Position numbers and translations under genes: made by a program
Part shown: in pieces, positions 9,134-18,093 of the stretch
Position numbering within the stretch: the first letter of the stretch is position 1
Layout of the letters: each line of letters starts with the position of its first letter
From: Oscillospiraceae bacterium
Lineage (GTDB): Bacteria > Bacillota > Clostridia > Saccharofermentanales > Saccharofermentanaceae
Assembly: GCA_015069205.1 (NCBI GenBank)
Contig: SVIZ01000003.1
Location: forward strand, 212,046-276,045
DNA: 64,000 bases
Direction: 5' to 3'
The notes under the pieces: model-generated
What the model was told of the DNA's origin: nothing
The model's input: only the letters and a program-made list of their open reading frames with translations
Database searches by the model: none

Positions 9134-9934
9134 TTATTTATTCAGAGTCATTGGTGATACCAGTCCCAGTTCATTACAGAAAAACTCACAGCAATTGTTT
9201 TCCGGAACTATATTGCCACTGTTGTTAATGTAAATAACTGTATTTCCCTGTTTGTATACACCTATCGCCAGCCTTCGCGTTTCTGTCCCAACATAGCTTA
9301 TTGAATATGAATATCCGTTCTCTTCGCCGGAAGAAAAGTGATCATAATCAGAAATCCTTTGGCGGGTAAGCTCATATAACTCATTCGCTGATTCTTCGTC
9401 AATAAAAGTAATCATATGGATTTCAGTAAGGTAATTGGGTTCAGTATCATCCACCACCTCTTTGTAATCCATGCAAATAACACATTCAGTTACAAGATTT
9501 TCCGGAGACGGGCTTTCATTTATGAGATAGCTGGTCCAATACCACTTGTTAGCTTCTTCGCTGTCCTTGATATCATAGTAAACTGAAGAATAATCCACTT
9601 CATCAGGTTTGGTCACAGCGAAATATTCTGCATAGGAATTGGCCTCATACATACCAAATTCTTTTGCCGTTTTACAAATCGAATCCGGATTTGAAATATC
9701 GATATCAACTGCCGGTTCTGCTGTGCTGTTCTCTGACTCCTCAACTGTAATCTCTGTTGTATTGGTGTTTGTTTCAGCATCTGTCTCTTCAATAAAAGCC
9801 TCAGTTGTAGTAGTGGTTGTTTCAACCTCTGTTTCACTAGTTACAGATTCTGATGCAGGTGTCTGTGTGCATCCTGCAAGGCATACAGCCGACAATGATA
9901 CAGCCATTGCCTTAAGCAACAACTTCTTTTTCAT
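9134..9934 (-). CDS. Putative lipoprotein, paralog of the previous gene
   Basis: A 266-residue exported protein of unknown function. A lipobox CLAGC ends the signal peptide, followed by a long Thr/Glu/Ser linker (about residues 23-75; runs such as ETTTTTTEAF) typical of a flexible wall-spanning stalk. The C-terminal domain shares SVYYDIKDSEEA, EIHMITFIDEESANELYE, SSGEENGYSYSISY and FFCNELGLVSPMTLNK with its 241-residue neighbour. It has a GGGAGG ribosome site and lies 36 bases upstream of the paralog, so both are likely in one transcript. Confidence 0.82.
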   Translation of the reverse strand: MKKKLLLKAMAVSLSAVCLAGCTQTPASESVTSETEVETTTTTTEAFIEETDAETNTNTTEITVEESENSTAEPAVDIDISNPDSICKTAKEFGMYEANSYAEYFAVTKPDEVDYSSVYYDIKDSEEANKWYWTSYLINESPSPENLVTECVICMDYKEVVDDTEPNYLTEIHMITFIDEESANELYELTRQRISDYDHFSSGEENGYSYSISYVGTETRRLAIGVYKQGNTVIYINNSGNIVPENNCCEFFCNELGLVSPMTLNK

Positions 9935-10082
9935 AAATAGATCCTCCCTTGATAAACAAAACCCGGAACTGTTCCGGATTACCTTATTCCTAAAAAATAT
10001 TATAGATTTTCCGAATTCCCCGTTCTATACAAATCGTATGTACAAAATATACAATCCGGTCTTCCGGCGCGGGATAAACAAA

Positions 10083-10119
10083 TAAAACAGGGGCCGCATT
10101 ACGCGGACCCCCGTCTGTT
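10083..10119 (-). terminator. Terminator of pgi
   Basis: On the minus strand, AACAG-flanked GGGGTCCGC pairs with GCGGCCCC around a GTAAT loop, followed by TGTTTTATTTG. It starts about 20 bases after the pgi stop. Confidence 0.87.
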
Positions 10120-10140
10120 CAAAGCAATTGCTTGCCTTAA

Positions 10141-11490
10141 TTATTTGTTGAGTCTTGCCTCGAGAGCAGCCTTCTGGTCTTCGTAGCCGGGCTTGCCAAG
10201 AAGAGCGAACATGTTCTTCTTGTAAGCCTCAACACCGGGCTGGTTGAAAGGATTTACGGCGAGGAGATAACCTGAGATGCCGCAAGCCTTTTCGAAGAAG
10301 TAGATGAGCTCACCCAATGAGTAAGCTGTCTGGTCAGGCATGTGGATCAGGAGGTTCGGAACCTTACCGTCAACGTGAGCAAGGATTGTGCCCTGCATTG
10401 CCTTTGCATTAACTTCGTTCATGTCCATGCCGGAGAGGAAGTTAAGACCGTCGAGGTTTGTCTTGTCGTTAGGGATCTCGAAAGTTCTTCTGGGCTGGTC
10501 GATCTGGACAACTGTCTCATACATGATCCTTGCGCCGTCCTGGATGAACTGACCCATGGAGTGGAGATCTGTTGTGTTGTCAACGCCTGCCGGGAAGATA
10601 CCTCTTCTGTCCTTACCTTCAGACTCACCGTAGAGCTGCTTCCACCACTCTGTCATGAAGTGGAATGAAGGCTCATAGTTGACCATAACTTCTGTTGAAT
10701 AGCCTGATCTTAAGAGGCAGTTACGTACTGCAGCATACTGATAGCAGGGATTCTCTGCCAAAGGAAGCTTCTTGTAAGCCTTGGAAGCGTCTCTTGCGCC
10801 CTTCATGAGCTCTCTGATGTCGATGCCTGCAACAGCGATAGGAAGAAGTCCTACTGCTGTAAGAACGGAGAATCTTCCGCCTACGTCATCAGGTACTACG
10901 AAGCTCTCGTAACCTTCCTTGTCAGCGAGACCCTTCAAAGCTCCTCTAGCCTTATCTGTTGTGGCATAGATCCTCTCCTTGGCACCTTCCTTGCCGTACT
11001 TGTTCTCCATGTATGCACGGAGGATACGGAAAGCGATAGCAGGCTCTGTTGTTGTGCCTGACTTAGAGATGATGTTGAGGGAGATATCCTTGCCTTCGAT
11101 GATGTCCATCATGTCTGCAAGATATGTAGCGCTGATTGAGTTACCGCAGAAAAGAATGAGGGGGCTCTTTCTTACCTTCTTTGAAGCTGCATTAGCAAAA
11201 GAGTGACCTAAGAGCTCGATAACGGCACGTGCACCGAGATATGAACCGCCGATACCGATTACGACGAGAACGTCAGAATCTCTTCTGATCTTCTGTGCCG
11301 CCTTGCGGATACGTGCAAATTCTTCTTTATCATAGTTTGTGGGGAGGTCGAGCCATCCGAGGAAATCATTTCCGGGGCCATTCTTCTTGTGAAGCATATC
11401 AGAAGCGGCTTTAACCTGAGGCTCCATTCTTGCGACTGCCTCTTCGCCGCCGATGAAGTCGAGGGCGTTCTGGTAATCAAATGTAATCAT
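10141..11490 (-). CDS. pgi: Glucose-6-phosphate isomerase
   Basis: A 449-residue cytoplasmic isomerase that interconverts glucose-6-phosphate and fructose-6-phosphate in glycolysis and gluconeogenesis. Its length fits the shorter Bacillota form. Visible motifs are [15 protein letters not shown], the sugar-phosphate binding [34 protein letters not shown], and [16 protein letters not shown]; the C-terminal catalytic region includes [26 protein letters not shown] precedes the ATG at 11490. It stands alone between a terminator and a divergent DUF4364 gene. Confidence 0.96.
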   Translation of the reverse strand: MITFDYQNALDFIGGEEAVARMEPQVKAASDMLHKKNGPGNDFLGWLDLPTNYDKEEFARIRKAAQKIRRDSDVLVVIGIGGSYLGARAVIELLGHSFANAASKKVRKSPLILFCGNSISATYLADMMDIIEGKDISLNIISKSGTTTEPAIAFRILRAYMENKYGKEGAKERIYATTDKARGALKGLADKEGYESFVVPDDVGGRFSVLTAVGLLPIAVAGIDIRELMKGARDASKAYKKLPLAENPCYQYAAVRNCLLRSGYSTEVMVNYEPSFHFMTEWWKQLYGESEGKDRRGIFPAGVDNTTDLHSMGQFIQDGARIMYETVVQIDQPRRTFEIPNDKTNLDGLNFLSGMDMNEVNAKAMQGTILAHVDGKVPNLLIHMPDQTAYSLGELIYFFEKACGISGYLLAVNPFNQPGVEAYKKNMFALLGKPGYEDQKAALEARLNK

Positions 11491-11605
11491 TTTCTTAGTT
11501 CTCCTTACAGGTTTAATTCAAAAATCATACAGAGTATACACCCGAAAAAATCGATTTACGAGTATAATTACATCAGGATTTCATTACATTTGCCAAGGAA
11601 TAAAC

Positions 11606-12154
11606 ATGTCTGATATTTCTATTGCGGAATCGAAAATACAAATTCTTTATCTCGTAGACCGTGCGCCCGGCGTAAGCTACCATCTTCTTATGGAAAAGTG
11701 CATGGAATCGCTCTATACGGACTTTTTCACGTTTTCGAGATCATATGAGGAACTGATATCAGGCAATCTCATGGATAAGAGCAGTTCCGGCGCTTTTACG
11801 GGTGATGCAGTGGGTTCTACTGAGAATCTTACTCTTACGGACGGCGGAAGGGCCGTTTTAAATGACCTTTTGTCCTCTCTCAACGCGCCTTTGCGCGCCC
11901 GTCTTGATGAGACGGCAAGTGCGATCGTCAGCGAAATGGCTGCAAATTCAGGCATCAATGCCTCCATGGAGATTACCGAAGACGGCAAATTCCGCGTTAA
12001 CTTAGGCTATTCAGGCGGCGAAAAGCCTTTCTCCGCCACACTTACAGTAGATGACGAAGCTACGGCAACCAAACTCTGCAAACAGTGGAAAAACAGCTGC
12101 ACAAAGGCATCAGACGAGCTTATCAGGCTCATTCTTTCAGGTCAGAATTCCTGA
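11606..12154 (+). CDS. DUF4364 family protein
   Basis: A 182-residue protein matching the DUF4364 pattern common in Clostridia: an N-terminal winged-helix-like region (IQILYLVDRAPGVSYHLLMEKCM, then SYEELISGNLMD and LTLTDGGRAVL) and a C-terminal beta-rich region. The winged-helix look suggests nucleic-acid binding, but no role is established. AAGGAA precedes the ATG. The gene is divergent from pgi and runs head-on into the large exported protein gene, with only two bases between the stop codons. Confidence 0.8.
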   Translation: MSDISIAESKIQILYLVDRAPGVSYHLLMEKCMESLYTDFFTFSRSYEELISGNLMDKSSSGAFTGDAVGSTENLTLTDGGRAVLNDLLSSLNAPLRARLDETASAIVSEMAANSGINASMEITEDGKFRVNLGYSGGEKPFSATLTVDDEATATKLCKQWKNSCTKASDELIRLILSGQNS

Positions 12155-12156
12155 TC

Positions 12157-15100
12157 TTATCCTTTTAAATCTATCTCGACGATTATGAATTCTCCGGGCT
12201 GGAGGATGTGTCTCAGATGCTCGGTACCCATAGCTCTCTCGTTTAAGAGTCTTCCCTTGTCATCGTAACGTCTGATAATGCCGTCAGTATGGCCTAATCT
12301 GTTATCGTTGATAAGGAAGCTCTGCTGGGTATTGGAAGCATTCGCGATAATGAGATACGACTTCGGACCATTATTGAAGCATGCTGTTGTAACGTTTGAT
12401 ACAAACATATCGACATTCTGCGCGGACGACTGGTCAAGAGGCTCCTTGATATCGATATAGAGCTCATCGTAGCCCGTAAAACCGGTCATGAGGCTTGAGA
12501 CAGTCAGCATGTTGATAAACTCGCTCTTGCCCGTAAACATGTCTTTATCCGTGTATTTTGAAGGGACAAAATTGATCGAGCAGTCGAAAAGCATCATCTC
12601 CGCAAAATCGGCTTCTCCCGTCAGCACAGCAGAAAGGATCTTGCCGCAGTTGCTTCCGTTGGTATAAAGCTTGTTTATGTATTCTCCTCCGTTTGTGCCT
12701 GATACGACGTGAGGTGAATCGTAACGCGCGAGAACGTAACTTGTCTCGATGTTTTCAATATAAGTTTCAGTGCTGTCATTGGCAACAAGCGTGGCTTCCA
12801 TCGTGTGATCGTCAGCATCAGACATCATAGTTCCGCCGTCGTAAATCATGCCATCAAGGAATACTGTCTTATCCTTGATGTCGCTGAAATATTCAGACTG
12901 CGAGAACATTGAGATGACATAGTTTACGTAAGAAGCTTTCTGGACATCACTCTTGAATACTTTTTCGCTGTCACCTATCTCGATATAGAATCTTGTGAAC
13001 TGTCTGCTCCAAGGAAGCGCGGTTCCGTTATCGATTCTCTTTCCGCCGTACTCGGAAGTAAGCGAACCGCAAAGGTATTCTAAGAGCTTATCGATATCAC
13101 TCTGGTTAACATAAGGTCCGATAACCAGCCACGGTGAAGAATTGCACTGTTTTACGAACTTTAAGCTGTCTTCGAGAGATGTGGTTACGGACATGCCGGA
13201 ATAATCTGAGATCGCTATGGCACCCTCACTGTATTCGGCAGTGCTTACAGTACCTTCATAGCTGTTCGATACAGAATCGGAACTCATGAGATAAAGCGAG
13301 GTCTCAGCAAAACCGGATCTTCCGATATTAAGATTATTAAGTCTAATCGCGGAAGGTTTTCCGGATGCAAGAGTATCCGCATAGTACTGCGGAATTCCTG
13401 CCGTGCTGTAGCTGTCGGGACCAAGATAGAAGCTGTCGATAAGGATAGATCCCGAACCTTCAAATGCAATGCTGAGACTTACGGAGTCAGCATAAACGAT
13501 CTGATCAGTAACAGCGAAAACATAGCTGTAATACTTGTAGTTGCCGCCGAGCTGGGTAAGCTCGATTCCGTATCTTCCGAACCCGTCACCTTCAAGCCAG
13601 CAGTATGCTTTCTCGGGAAGGTTATCGGACATGGCATAGAAGCTTAATCTGTAGAACGTACCGGGAATGAAGTTATCAACTGCAAGTCCGGGGAGCGCCT
13701 GTGTAAGCGCATGAACATTGTTGCCGTTTCCGGTAAGTCTTGCGCCACTCCTTCCGCTGTAAGCCCTGTCGGTAACAGCTACAGTTGTTCCTTCTCCGTA
13801 TACATTCCATGCGGAATCATCGGAGATATCCCATTTTTCTTCACCGGAGGAAACTACCATTCCGCCTGCAGCTTTCTGCATGTGGCCTGCGATAAGAATG
13901 TCATCGGATATAATGTCCACACCTTCAAGATTACCTTCAAGAGTAAACTCTGAAAGGATCTGGGACTTAAAGATCTCTTTACCTGAATCGTAATAGACCT
14001 TATCACCGTTTACACCGATGATGTTCTCGATCATGACGTTCTCGGAATTAAGTGCTGCAACCTTGCCGGTAAGAAGGCTGATTGCAAAAGCTTTCTTATC
14101 CGTCGTGCCTGCGATGATGAGTCCCGAATCAGTAAGATAGACCGAATCGAGTTCAGCACCTGTGGACTTTGAGATATCGGTCTCTTCGATAACATAGCCT
14201 TCTTCTCCGGTCCTGACGATTACAGCCTTGGAATTATTGATTACAAAACAGAAAATGCCCTCACTTGCGCGTGCGACAGGCGTTGTATCGTCTTTGAGCA
14301 GATTGGATCTGCCGATAAGTTCGAAAATGATCCCGTTTGAGGAAGAATAGATGTTGCCCTTGTTATCGCTTGCGATGAACTTCTCTCCGTCAGATGCGAA
14401 AGAAGTAATGCCGGAATCAGGAAGATTTGAAAGAGCCACCTTTCCGTTGTTTACGGTAACCACCTTTCCGTCACTGTAGCAGACGGCAAAAGTGGAATCG
14501 TTGCTTCCGATACCGCAGAGCGCGCCTCTGTTTTCTTCACCGGGGTCATACATAAGAACAAGGTTCTTTCCGTCCTGGGAGAAATAAACAGAACCGCTTA
14601 ATGAGGCAACCACAAAACCGGTATCATTGGAATCGATCAATACAAACTTTTCGTCTGAATCAACTATGCCTGCAAGCTGGCTGTTCGTAACATCGTATAT
14701 CATTCTTCCGTTAGTGGTAAGAGCAACGGCTGTATTGCCGTAAAAAGCCATATATCTTATGTGGTCTTCATCCCAAAGGCCCTTGGTATCTTTTATCTGG
14801 GTAACTATGCCGAGTCTTGCGGGCTTAAAACCCGTGATGGTTCCGGTGAACTTCTCACTCATTACACCGTCACTGTCAATGGAGATGATCCTTGCCGTAT
14901 CGCCTTCACAGTTATTCGTGTCGTAACCTGCAGTGGCAACGGCATCAGGAGTTAAGAAAACACTCGAATCCGAAGCACCCGCAACGAGCATGCTCGAATA
15001 ATCTGTTGAACTCTCAAATGAAGGATCCCTGATGAGATTAATGTTAGGAATAAGATCACAGTTGATTCCCGTTCCTCCGAAGGTATCGCCTGCCTTATCG

Positions 15101-15261
15101 GTCGTAACGGCAATCTCGCAAAGCTCTGATCTAAGTCCGAAAACTCCGACATAACCCAGAATCATTGAGGCCATGACAAGAACGGCCGCAACTACAAGCA
15201 GCGTTACGCCAAAACGCTTTTTCTTTGTTATTCCGAATGTCAGACGGGCATGCTTTTTCAT
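12157..15261 (-). CDS. Large exported multidomain protein
   Basis: A 1034-residue protein with a basic N-terminus and one membrane helix (about residues 17-41), so it is anchored outside the cell. I see three parts. Residues about 95-470 hold repeating beta-strand units with Gly/Ser turns (AVALTTNGRMIYD, VYFSQDGKNLVLMYD, IYSSSNGIIFELIG), resembling a beta-propeller. Residues about 475-640 look like a carbohydrate-binding-type beta-sandwich (FYRLSFYAMSD, ILIDSFYLGPDS). Residues about 680-1034 resemble a TIM-barrel followed by a small sandwich, with WLVIGPYVN and FTRFYIEIGDSEKVF. Glycoside-hydrolase ancestry is possible, but no catalytic pair can be assigned. Its ATG overlaps the CPBP gene stop. 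Confidence 0.72.
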   Translation of the reverse strand: MKKHARLTFGITKKKRFGVTLLVVAAVLVMASMILGYVGVFGLRSELCEIAVTTDKAGDTFGGTGINCDLIPNINLIRDPSFESSTDYSSMLVAGASDSSVFLTPDAVATAGYDTNNCEGDTARIISIDSDGVMSEKFTGTITGFKPARLGIVTQIKDTKGLWDEDHIRYMAFYGNTAVALTTNGRMIYDVTNSQLAGIVDSDEKFVLIDSNDTGFVVASLSGSVYFSQDGKNLVLMYDPGEENRGALCGIGSNDSTFAVCYSDGKVVTVNNGKVALSNLPDSGITSFASDGEKFIASDNKGNIYSSSNGIIFELIGRSNLLKDDTTPVARASEGIFCFVINNSKAVIVRTGEEGYVIEETDISKSTGAELDSVYLTDSGLIIAGTTDKKAFAISLLTGKVAALNSENVMIENIIGVNGDKVYYDSGKEIFKSQILSEFTLEGNLEGVDIISDDILIAGHMQKAAGGMVVSSGEEKWDISDDSAWNVYGEGTTVAVTDRAYSGRSGARLTGNGNNVHALTQALPGLAVDNFIPGTFYRLSFYAMSDNLPEKAYCWLEGDGFGRYGIELTQLGGNYKYYSYVFAVTDQIVYADSVSLSIAFEGSGSILIDSFYLGPDSYSTAGIPQYYADTLASGKPSAIRLNNLNIGRSGFAETSLYLMSSDSVSNSYEGTVSTAEYSEGAIAISDYSGMSVTTSLEDSLKFVKQCNSSPWLVIGPYVNQSDIDKLLEYLCGSLTSEYGGKRIDNGTALPWSRQFTRFYIEIGDSEKVFKSDVQKASYVNYVISMFSQSEYFSDIKDKTVFLDGMIYDGGTMMSDADDHTMEATLVANDSTETYIENIETSYVLARYDSPHVVSGTNGGEYINKLYTNGSNCGKILSAVLTGEADFAEMMLFDCSINFVPSKYTDKDMFTGKSEFINMLTVSSLMTGFTGYDELYIDIKEPLDQSSAQNVDMFVSNVTTACFNNGPKSYLIIANASNTQQSFLINDNRLGHTDGIIRRYDDKGRLLNERAMGTEHLRHILQPGEFIIVEIDLKG

Positions 15262-16250
15262 GAGTCAGCCTCACTTCCGTCTTCTGTCTGAATGTTTTCA
15301 ACTTCCACGGATTCATCAGTCACTTCTTTGTCTTCAGAATGCTCTTCCGGAGTCTGGACAGTAACTGACACAATCTCAGAACTGGCCTTGGCCGCAATTT
15401 CTTTCTTGCGTTTTACTATAACCAGATATGCCATCGCAACTACTGCAAGAGGCATAAATATGATAGAGACCATATTGACGACAAACATGAATGAATTAAC
15501 GGTTGCCTGGGTAAATTTGAAACAATCCAATGTCATCAGTGTCGGTATGCCGGAACCGAAAATATTAAATATCGTGTGAAGAATAACCGGTGCCACAAGG
15601 CTGTCTGTCAGATAATAGCAGGAAGCAATGATCAGTCCGCAAACAAATGCATAACCGATATGAACGGAAATACCGTGCATCAGGCCGAATCCGACGGCAG
15701 ATAAGATAACCGATATCCAGGGACCGAATCCTTTTCGAAGTTCGCCAAAGAAAACACCTCTGAAAGTCATCTCTTCAGTCACCGGAACGAAAAAGCTCAA
15801 AGTGAAAACATACAGAAATGAATCCCACAAAGGAATTACTATCTGGGGAACTTCGGAGAAACGGTCAACGCTGTCGCGGTATTCCTCGATTGCCTCGTTA
15901 ACAGGATTTAAATATTCAGAGATAAGATCAACGACACCCAGATATGTTGTTACAAATCCGAGCATTCCCAAACCGATGACGATCAGAGCGGCAACCTGAT
16001 CGGGGCCAACTTTGCTCAGCCTGAAAACCGGTTCTTTCCTCTTGGAACAAAAAAGATTGTAGAAGAACATGGCAGCAAAGACCAGAACACAGGTTATGAA
16101 ATTATATAACCCTTTATAGATCTGACGGTCTATGCCGAAATATATAAAAGCGGAGAAAACCCCGTATTCAAGACAAAGAAAAACCGCAAGCGTCAAAACC
16201 GCCTTCAGCAAAGTAGAAATCTTGATCCAGGCTTTCTGCCAAAAACTCAT
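15258..16250 (-). CDS. CPBP family intramembrane metalloprotease
   Basis: A 330-residue multi-pass membrane protein of the CAAX/bacteriocin-processing (ABI, CPBP) family. Motif one is EEMTFRG, motif two FGLMHG, and motif three ILHTIFN; these supply the Glu and His residues of the intramembrane site. Seven to eight hydrophobic segments are visible from about residues 12 to 275, followed by an acidic cytoplasmic tail rich in Glu, Asp and Ser. It is probably cotranscribed with the downstream large exported protein (four-base overlap) and the two upstream DUF1292 genes. Processing of neighbouring exported proteins is conceivable but not shown. Confidence 0.88.
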   Translation of the reverse strand: MSFWQKAWIKISTLLKAVLTLAVFLCLEYGVFSAFIYFGIDRQIYKGLYNFITCVLVFAAMFFYNLFCSKRKEPVFRLSKVGPDQVAALIVIGLGMLGFVTTYLGVVDLISEYLNPVNEAIEEYRDSVDRFSEVPQIVIPLWDSFLYVFTLSFFVPVTEEMTFRGVFFGELRKGFGPWISVILSAVGFGLMHGISVHIGYAFVCGLIIASCYYLTDSLVAPVILHTIFNIFGSGIPTLMTLDCFKFTQATVNSFMFVVNMVSIIFMPLAVVAMAYLVIVKRKKEIAAKASSEIVSVTVQTPEEHSEDKEVTDESVEVENIQTEDGSEADS

Positions 16251-16252
16251 AT

Positions 16253-16693
16253 TTACTTCTGATCTCCGGAGGATACTCCGTTCTTAGCTCTTGTTTCAGG
16301 TGCCTGCGCTCCGTAGTACCTTCTCATAAAGAACACGAAAGCCTTCTCAAGCTCTTCGCCGTCCTTTATCGAATAGTAGACCCTGTCGCCATTCTCACCT
16401 ATCGCCGTGCGCATGATTACAAGCTCCGGCTTGGAATGGCTTCCGTCATCAGGCACGTAATTATACATGACAACATACTCGGTCTTCATGAGCGTGAACG
16501 AGTCGATGCGCGACATGTAGTAATCCTTCTTGCTGTAAGGATCCCTGAGCACAATCAGCTCATCGTTCTTGCTGTCTTTGAGATGCTCGCCAGCGAGCTT
16601 GGCCTTGCGGTCCTTCTCGATGGCGATCTTCTTCTTAAGACCGGTAGGTTTGTTACTCGTTTTCTGATTCTTCATCGTCGCCGTAAAGCTCAT
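16253..16693 (-). CDS. DUF1292-like protein
   Basis: A protein of up to 146 residues with a basic N-terminus (KTSNKPTGLKKKIAIEKDRKAK) and a DUF1292-like core: DELIVLRDPYSKKDYYMSRIDSF, EYVVMYNYVPDDG, ELVIMRTAIGENG. It reads as a diverged duplicate of the upstream DUF1292 gene. The start is uncertain: the ATG at 16693 overlaps the previous gene by 41 bases and an ATG at 16675 by 23; neither has a clear ribosome site. The role of DUF1292 proteins is unknown; they commonly sit beside ireB and ruvX. Confidence 0.75.
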   Translation of the reverse strand: MSFTATMKNQKTSNKPTGLKKKIAIEKDRKAKLAGEHLKDSKNDELIVLRDPYSKKDYYMSRIDSFTLMKTEYVVMYNYVPDDGSHSKPELVIMRTAIGENGDRVYYSIKDGEELEKAFVFFMRRYYGAQAPETRAKNGVSSGDQK

Positions 16694-17024
16694 CGCAGAG
16701 CTTTTCGTAATAATCGTAGATTACGTCTTCTTCCTTCTCGACAAGGCTCTCGAGAAGAACGTCACCGCCCTTATCAACAAAGCGCATGATCACATAATCC
16801 TGAATGATCTCGCCGTCTTCATCCGTCTCGTCAGTATCAAGGATAAGAACAACATAGTTATTGCCGTTGAAGAGGAATGTGCTCTCAACGATAGCCTTTG
16901 TTGTCTCGCCTGTCTCCTCGTCCTTGAGTTCGATTACTCTGTCGCCTTCATCGTCGAGCTCGGCGATTGCATCAATAAGTTCATCCTTAGGTCCGATCTC
17001 AGGCATATTGTTATCTTCTGTCAT
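16653..17024 (-). CDS. DUF1292 family protein
   Basis: A 123-residue, very acidic protein. The core reads DRVIELKDEETGETTKAIVESTFLFNGNNYVVL followed by QDYVIMRFVDKG, the typical short beta-rich DUF1292 domain. The C-terminus is an acidic tail (DELYGDDEESENE). Strong AAAGGAG ribosome site before the ATG at 17024. In many Bacillota this gene follows ireB and ruvX, and that order is kept here. Molecular function is not established. Confidence 0.87.
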   Translation of the reverse strand: MTEDNNMPEIGPKDELIDAIAELDDEGDRVIELKDEETGETTKAIVESTFLFNGNNYVVLILDTDETDEDGEIIQDYVIMRFVDKGGDVLLESLVEKEEDVIYDYYEKLCDELYGDDEESENE

Positions 17025-17104
17025 AGTTTTTCTCCTTTAGGATTCACGCACGCGCGCGTAAACATAATTTTTAATTATAACAAACAATCGGGTAACTTGC
17101 TTGA

Positions 17105-17533
17105 TTACAAAGTATTAAGGTAATCCTGCAGAATGATCTCTGCAGCGACCTGGTCAATGACCTTCTTCTGCTTCCTGGCCTTGATGTTGCTCTCGTGAAG
17201 ATATCTTGAAGCCAGGACCGTCGTATAACGTTCATCCTTGAAAACAGGCTCTATGCCGCATCTCTCGGCCAGGCTCTTGCCGAAAGCCTCTGCCTTGTCC
17301 TGTGTCTCAGACCTGGTGCCGTCAGTTCTGGCAGGACGTCCCAGAACAATGGCTTTTACGTCCATCTCTTTGATGATCTCGCAGATGCGGTTTAATGCCC
17401 ACTCGGGATCCTCGCCGTTCCAGTTGACCGTCTCAATGCCCCTGGCAATTACTCTCAACTCGTCTGATACCGCAACACCGATGTGTCTGGTGCCGAAATC
17501 TATTCCCATTACTCTGCCGGGTACATTGCCCAT
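17105..17533 (-). CDS. ruvX: Putative pre-16S rRNA nuclease / Holliday junction resolvase-like RuvX
   Basis: A 142-residue RNase H-fold nuclease of the YqgF family, which matures the 5' end of 16S rRNA in E. coli and has been proposed as a junction resolvase. Key signatures are MGIDFGTRHIGVAVSD with the first catalytic Asp, LGRPARTDGTRSE, KDERYTT, and the last Asp in KKVIDQVAAEIILQDYL. The start at 17533 is chosen because the longer reading frame would run into a hairpin-T-run at 17555-17580 and a GGAT-type ribosome site precedes MGNVPGR. It follows ireB in the conserved ireB-ruvX-DUF1292 order. Confidence 0.93.
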   Translation of the reverse strand: MGNVPGRVMGIDFGTRHIGVAVSDELRVIARGIETVNWNGEDPEWALNRICEIIKEMDVKAIVLGRPARTDGTRSETQDKAEAFGKSLAERCGIEPVFKDERYTTVLASRYLHESNIKARKQKKVIDQVAAEIILQDYLNTL

Positions 17534-17554
17534 AATCCTGTATCCTTTCGAAAA

Positions 17555-17580
17555 CAAAAAATAAGGCGGCATAAGCCGCC
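17555..17580 (-). terminator. Terminator-like hairpin between ireB and ruvX
   Basis: On the minus strand GGCGGC-TTAT-GCCGCC is followed by TTATTTTTTG. It could end part of the ireB transcripts and so lower ruvX expression, an attenuator within an otherwise conserved operon. Confidence 0.75.
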
Positions 17581-17612
17581 GGTACCGCTTATCATCGGTA
17601 TCTTAAACCCTT

Positions 17613-17861
17613 TTACAGTCTGGAGCAATAATCGTTGATGATTACCTCAAGAAGCTCGTCTCTGTCGATTCTCTTGATGAGACCTCTTGCTCCCTTATAG
17701 TTGGTGATATACGTAGGATCGCCGGAAATAAAGTATCCGACCAGCTGATTGATAGGGTTGTAGCCCTTTTCCTTGAGCGCGCTCAATACATAAGACATCA
17801 GAGCGTGTACATCAGCGGTTCTATCACCGGATAAATCGAATTTTGCTGTGTTACTGTCCAC
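17613..17861 (-). CDS. ireB: IreB family regulatory phosphoprotein (UPF0297)
   Basis: An 82-residue protein of the UPF0297/DUF965 family. In Enterococcus, IreB is phosphorylated by the PASTA kinase IreK and affects cephalosporin tolerance. The family block is clear: ADVHALMSYVLSALKEKGYNP, INQLVGYFISGDPTYITNYKGARGLIKRIDRDELLE. The GTG at 17861 is preferred because GGGGG lies seven bases before it; the alternative TTG at 17867 would abut that site. No PASTA kinase gene is present in the window. Confidence 0.92.
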   Translation of the reverse strand: MDSNTAKFDLSGDRTADVHALMSYVLSALKEKGYNPINQLVGYFISGDPTYITNYKGARGLIKRIDRDELLEVIINDYCSRL

Positions 17862-17996
17862 AGACAACCCCCAAATGAAGTTTTCTTAATGGTTTCATTC
17901 TAACACAGTAAATATTAAATGTTATAAAGATTTGATTAACTTTTTACGCTATAAGTCTAAAAAGTTACGCTTGCCGGAATCCGCGATATGGTAATC

Positions 17997-18093
17997 AATA
18001 CGGCTATAGCCGTACTTTTAGCCGTATTTTTGGCAGTATTGTTTTCGAAAATACGGCATCCGATACGGCAACCTCCGTACTTTTGCCGTATTT
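17997..18093. repeat. Nested hairpin repeats, AAATACGGC word (two units)
   Basis: Unit one includes a perfect 16-base palindrome TACGGCTATAGCCGTA (17999-18014) plus a further AGCCGTATT arm (18020-18028). Unit two pairs AAATACGGCA (18049-18058) with TGCCGTATTT (18084-18093), enclosing TACGG/CCGTA. Unit two ends one base before the mtaB stop codon, so on the minus strand the stem begins directly after the stop. Same family as 5681-5791. Confidence 0.82.
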
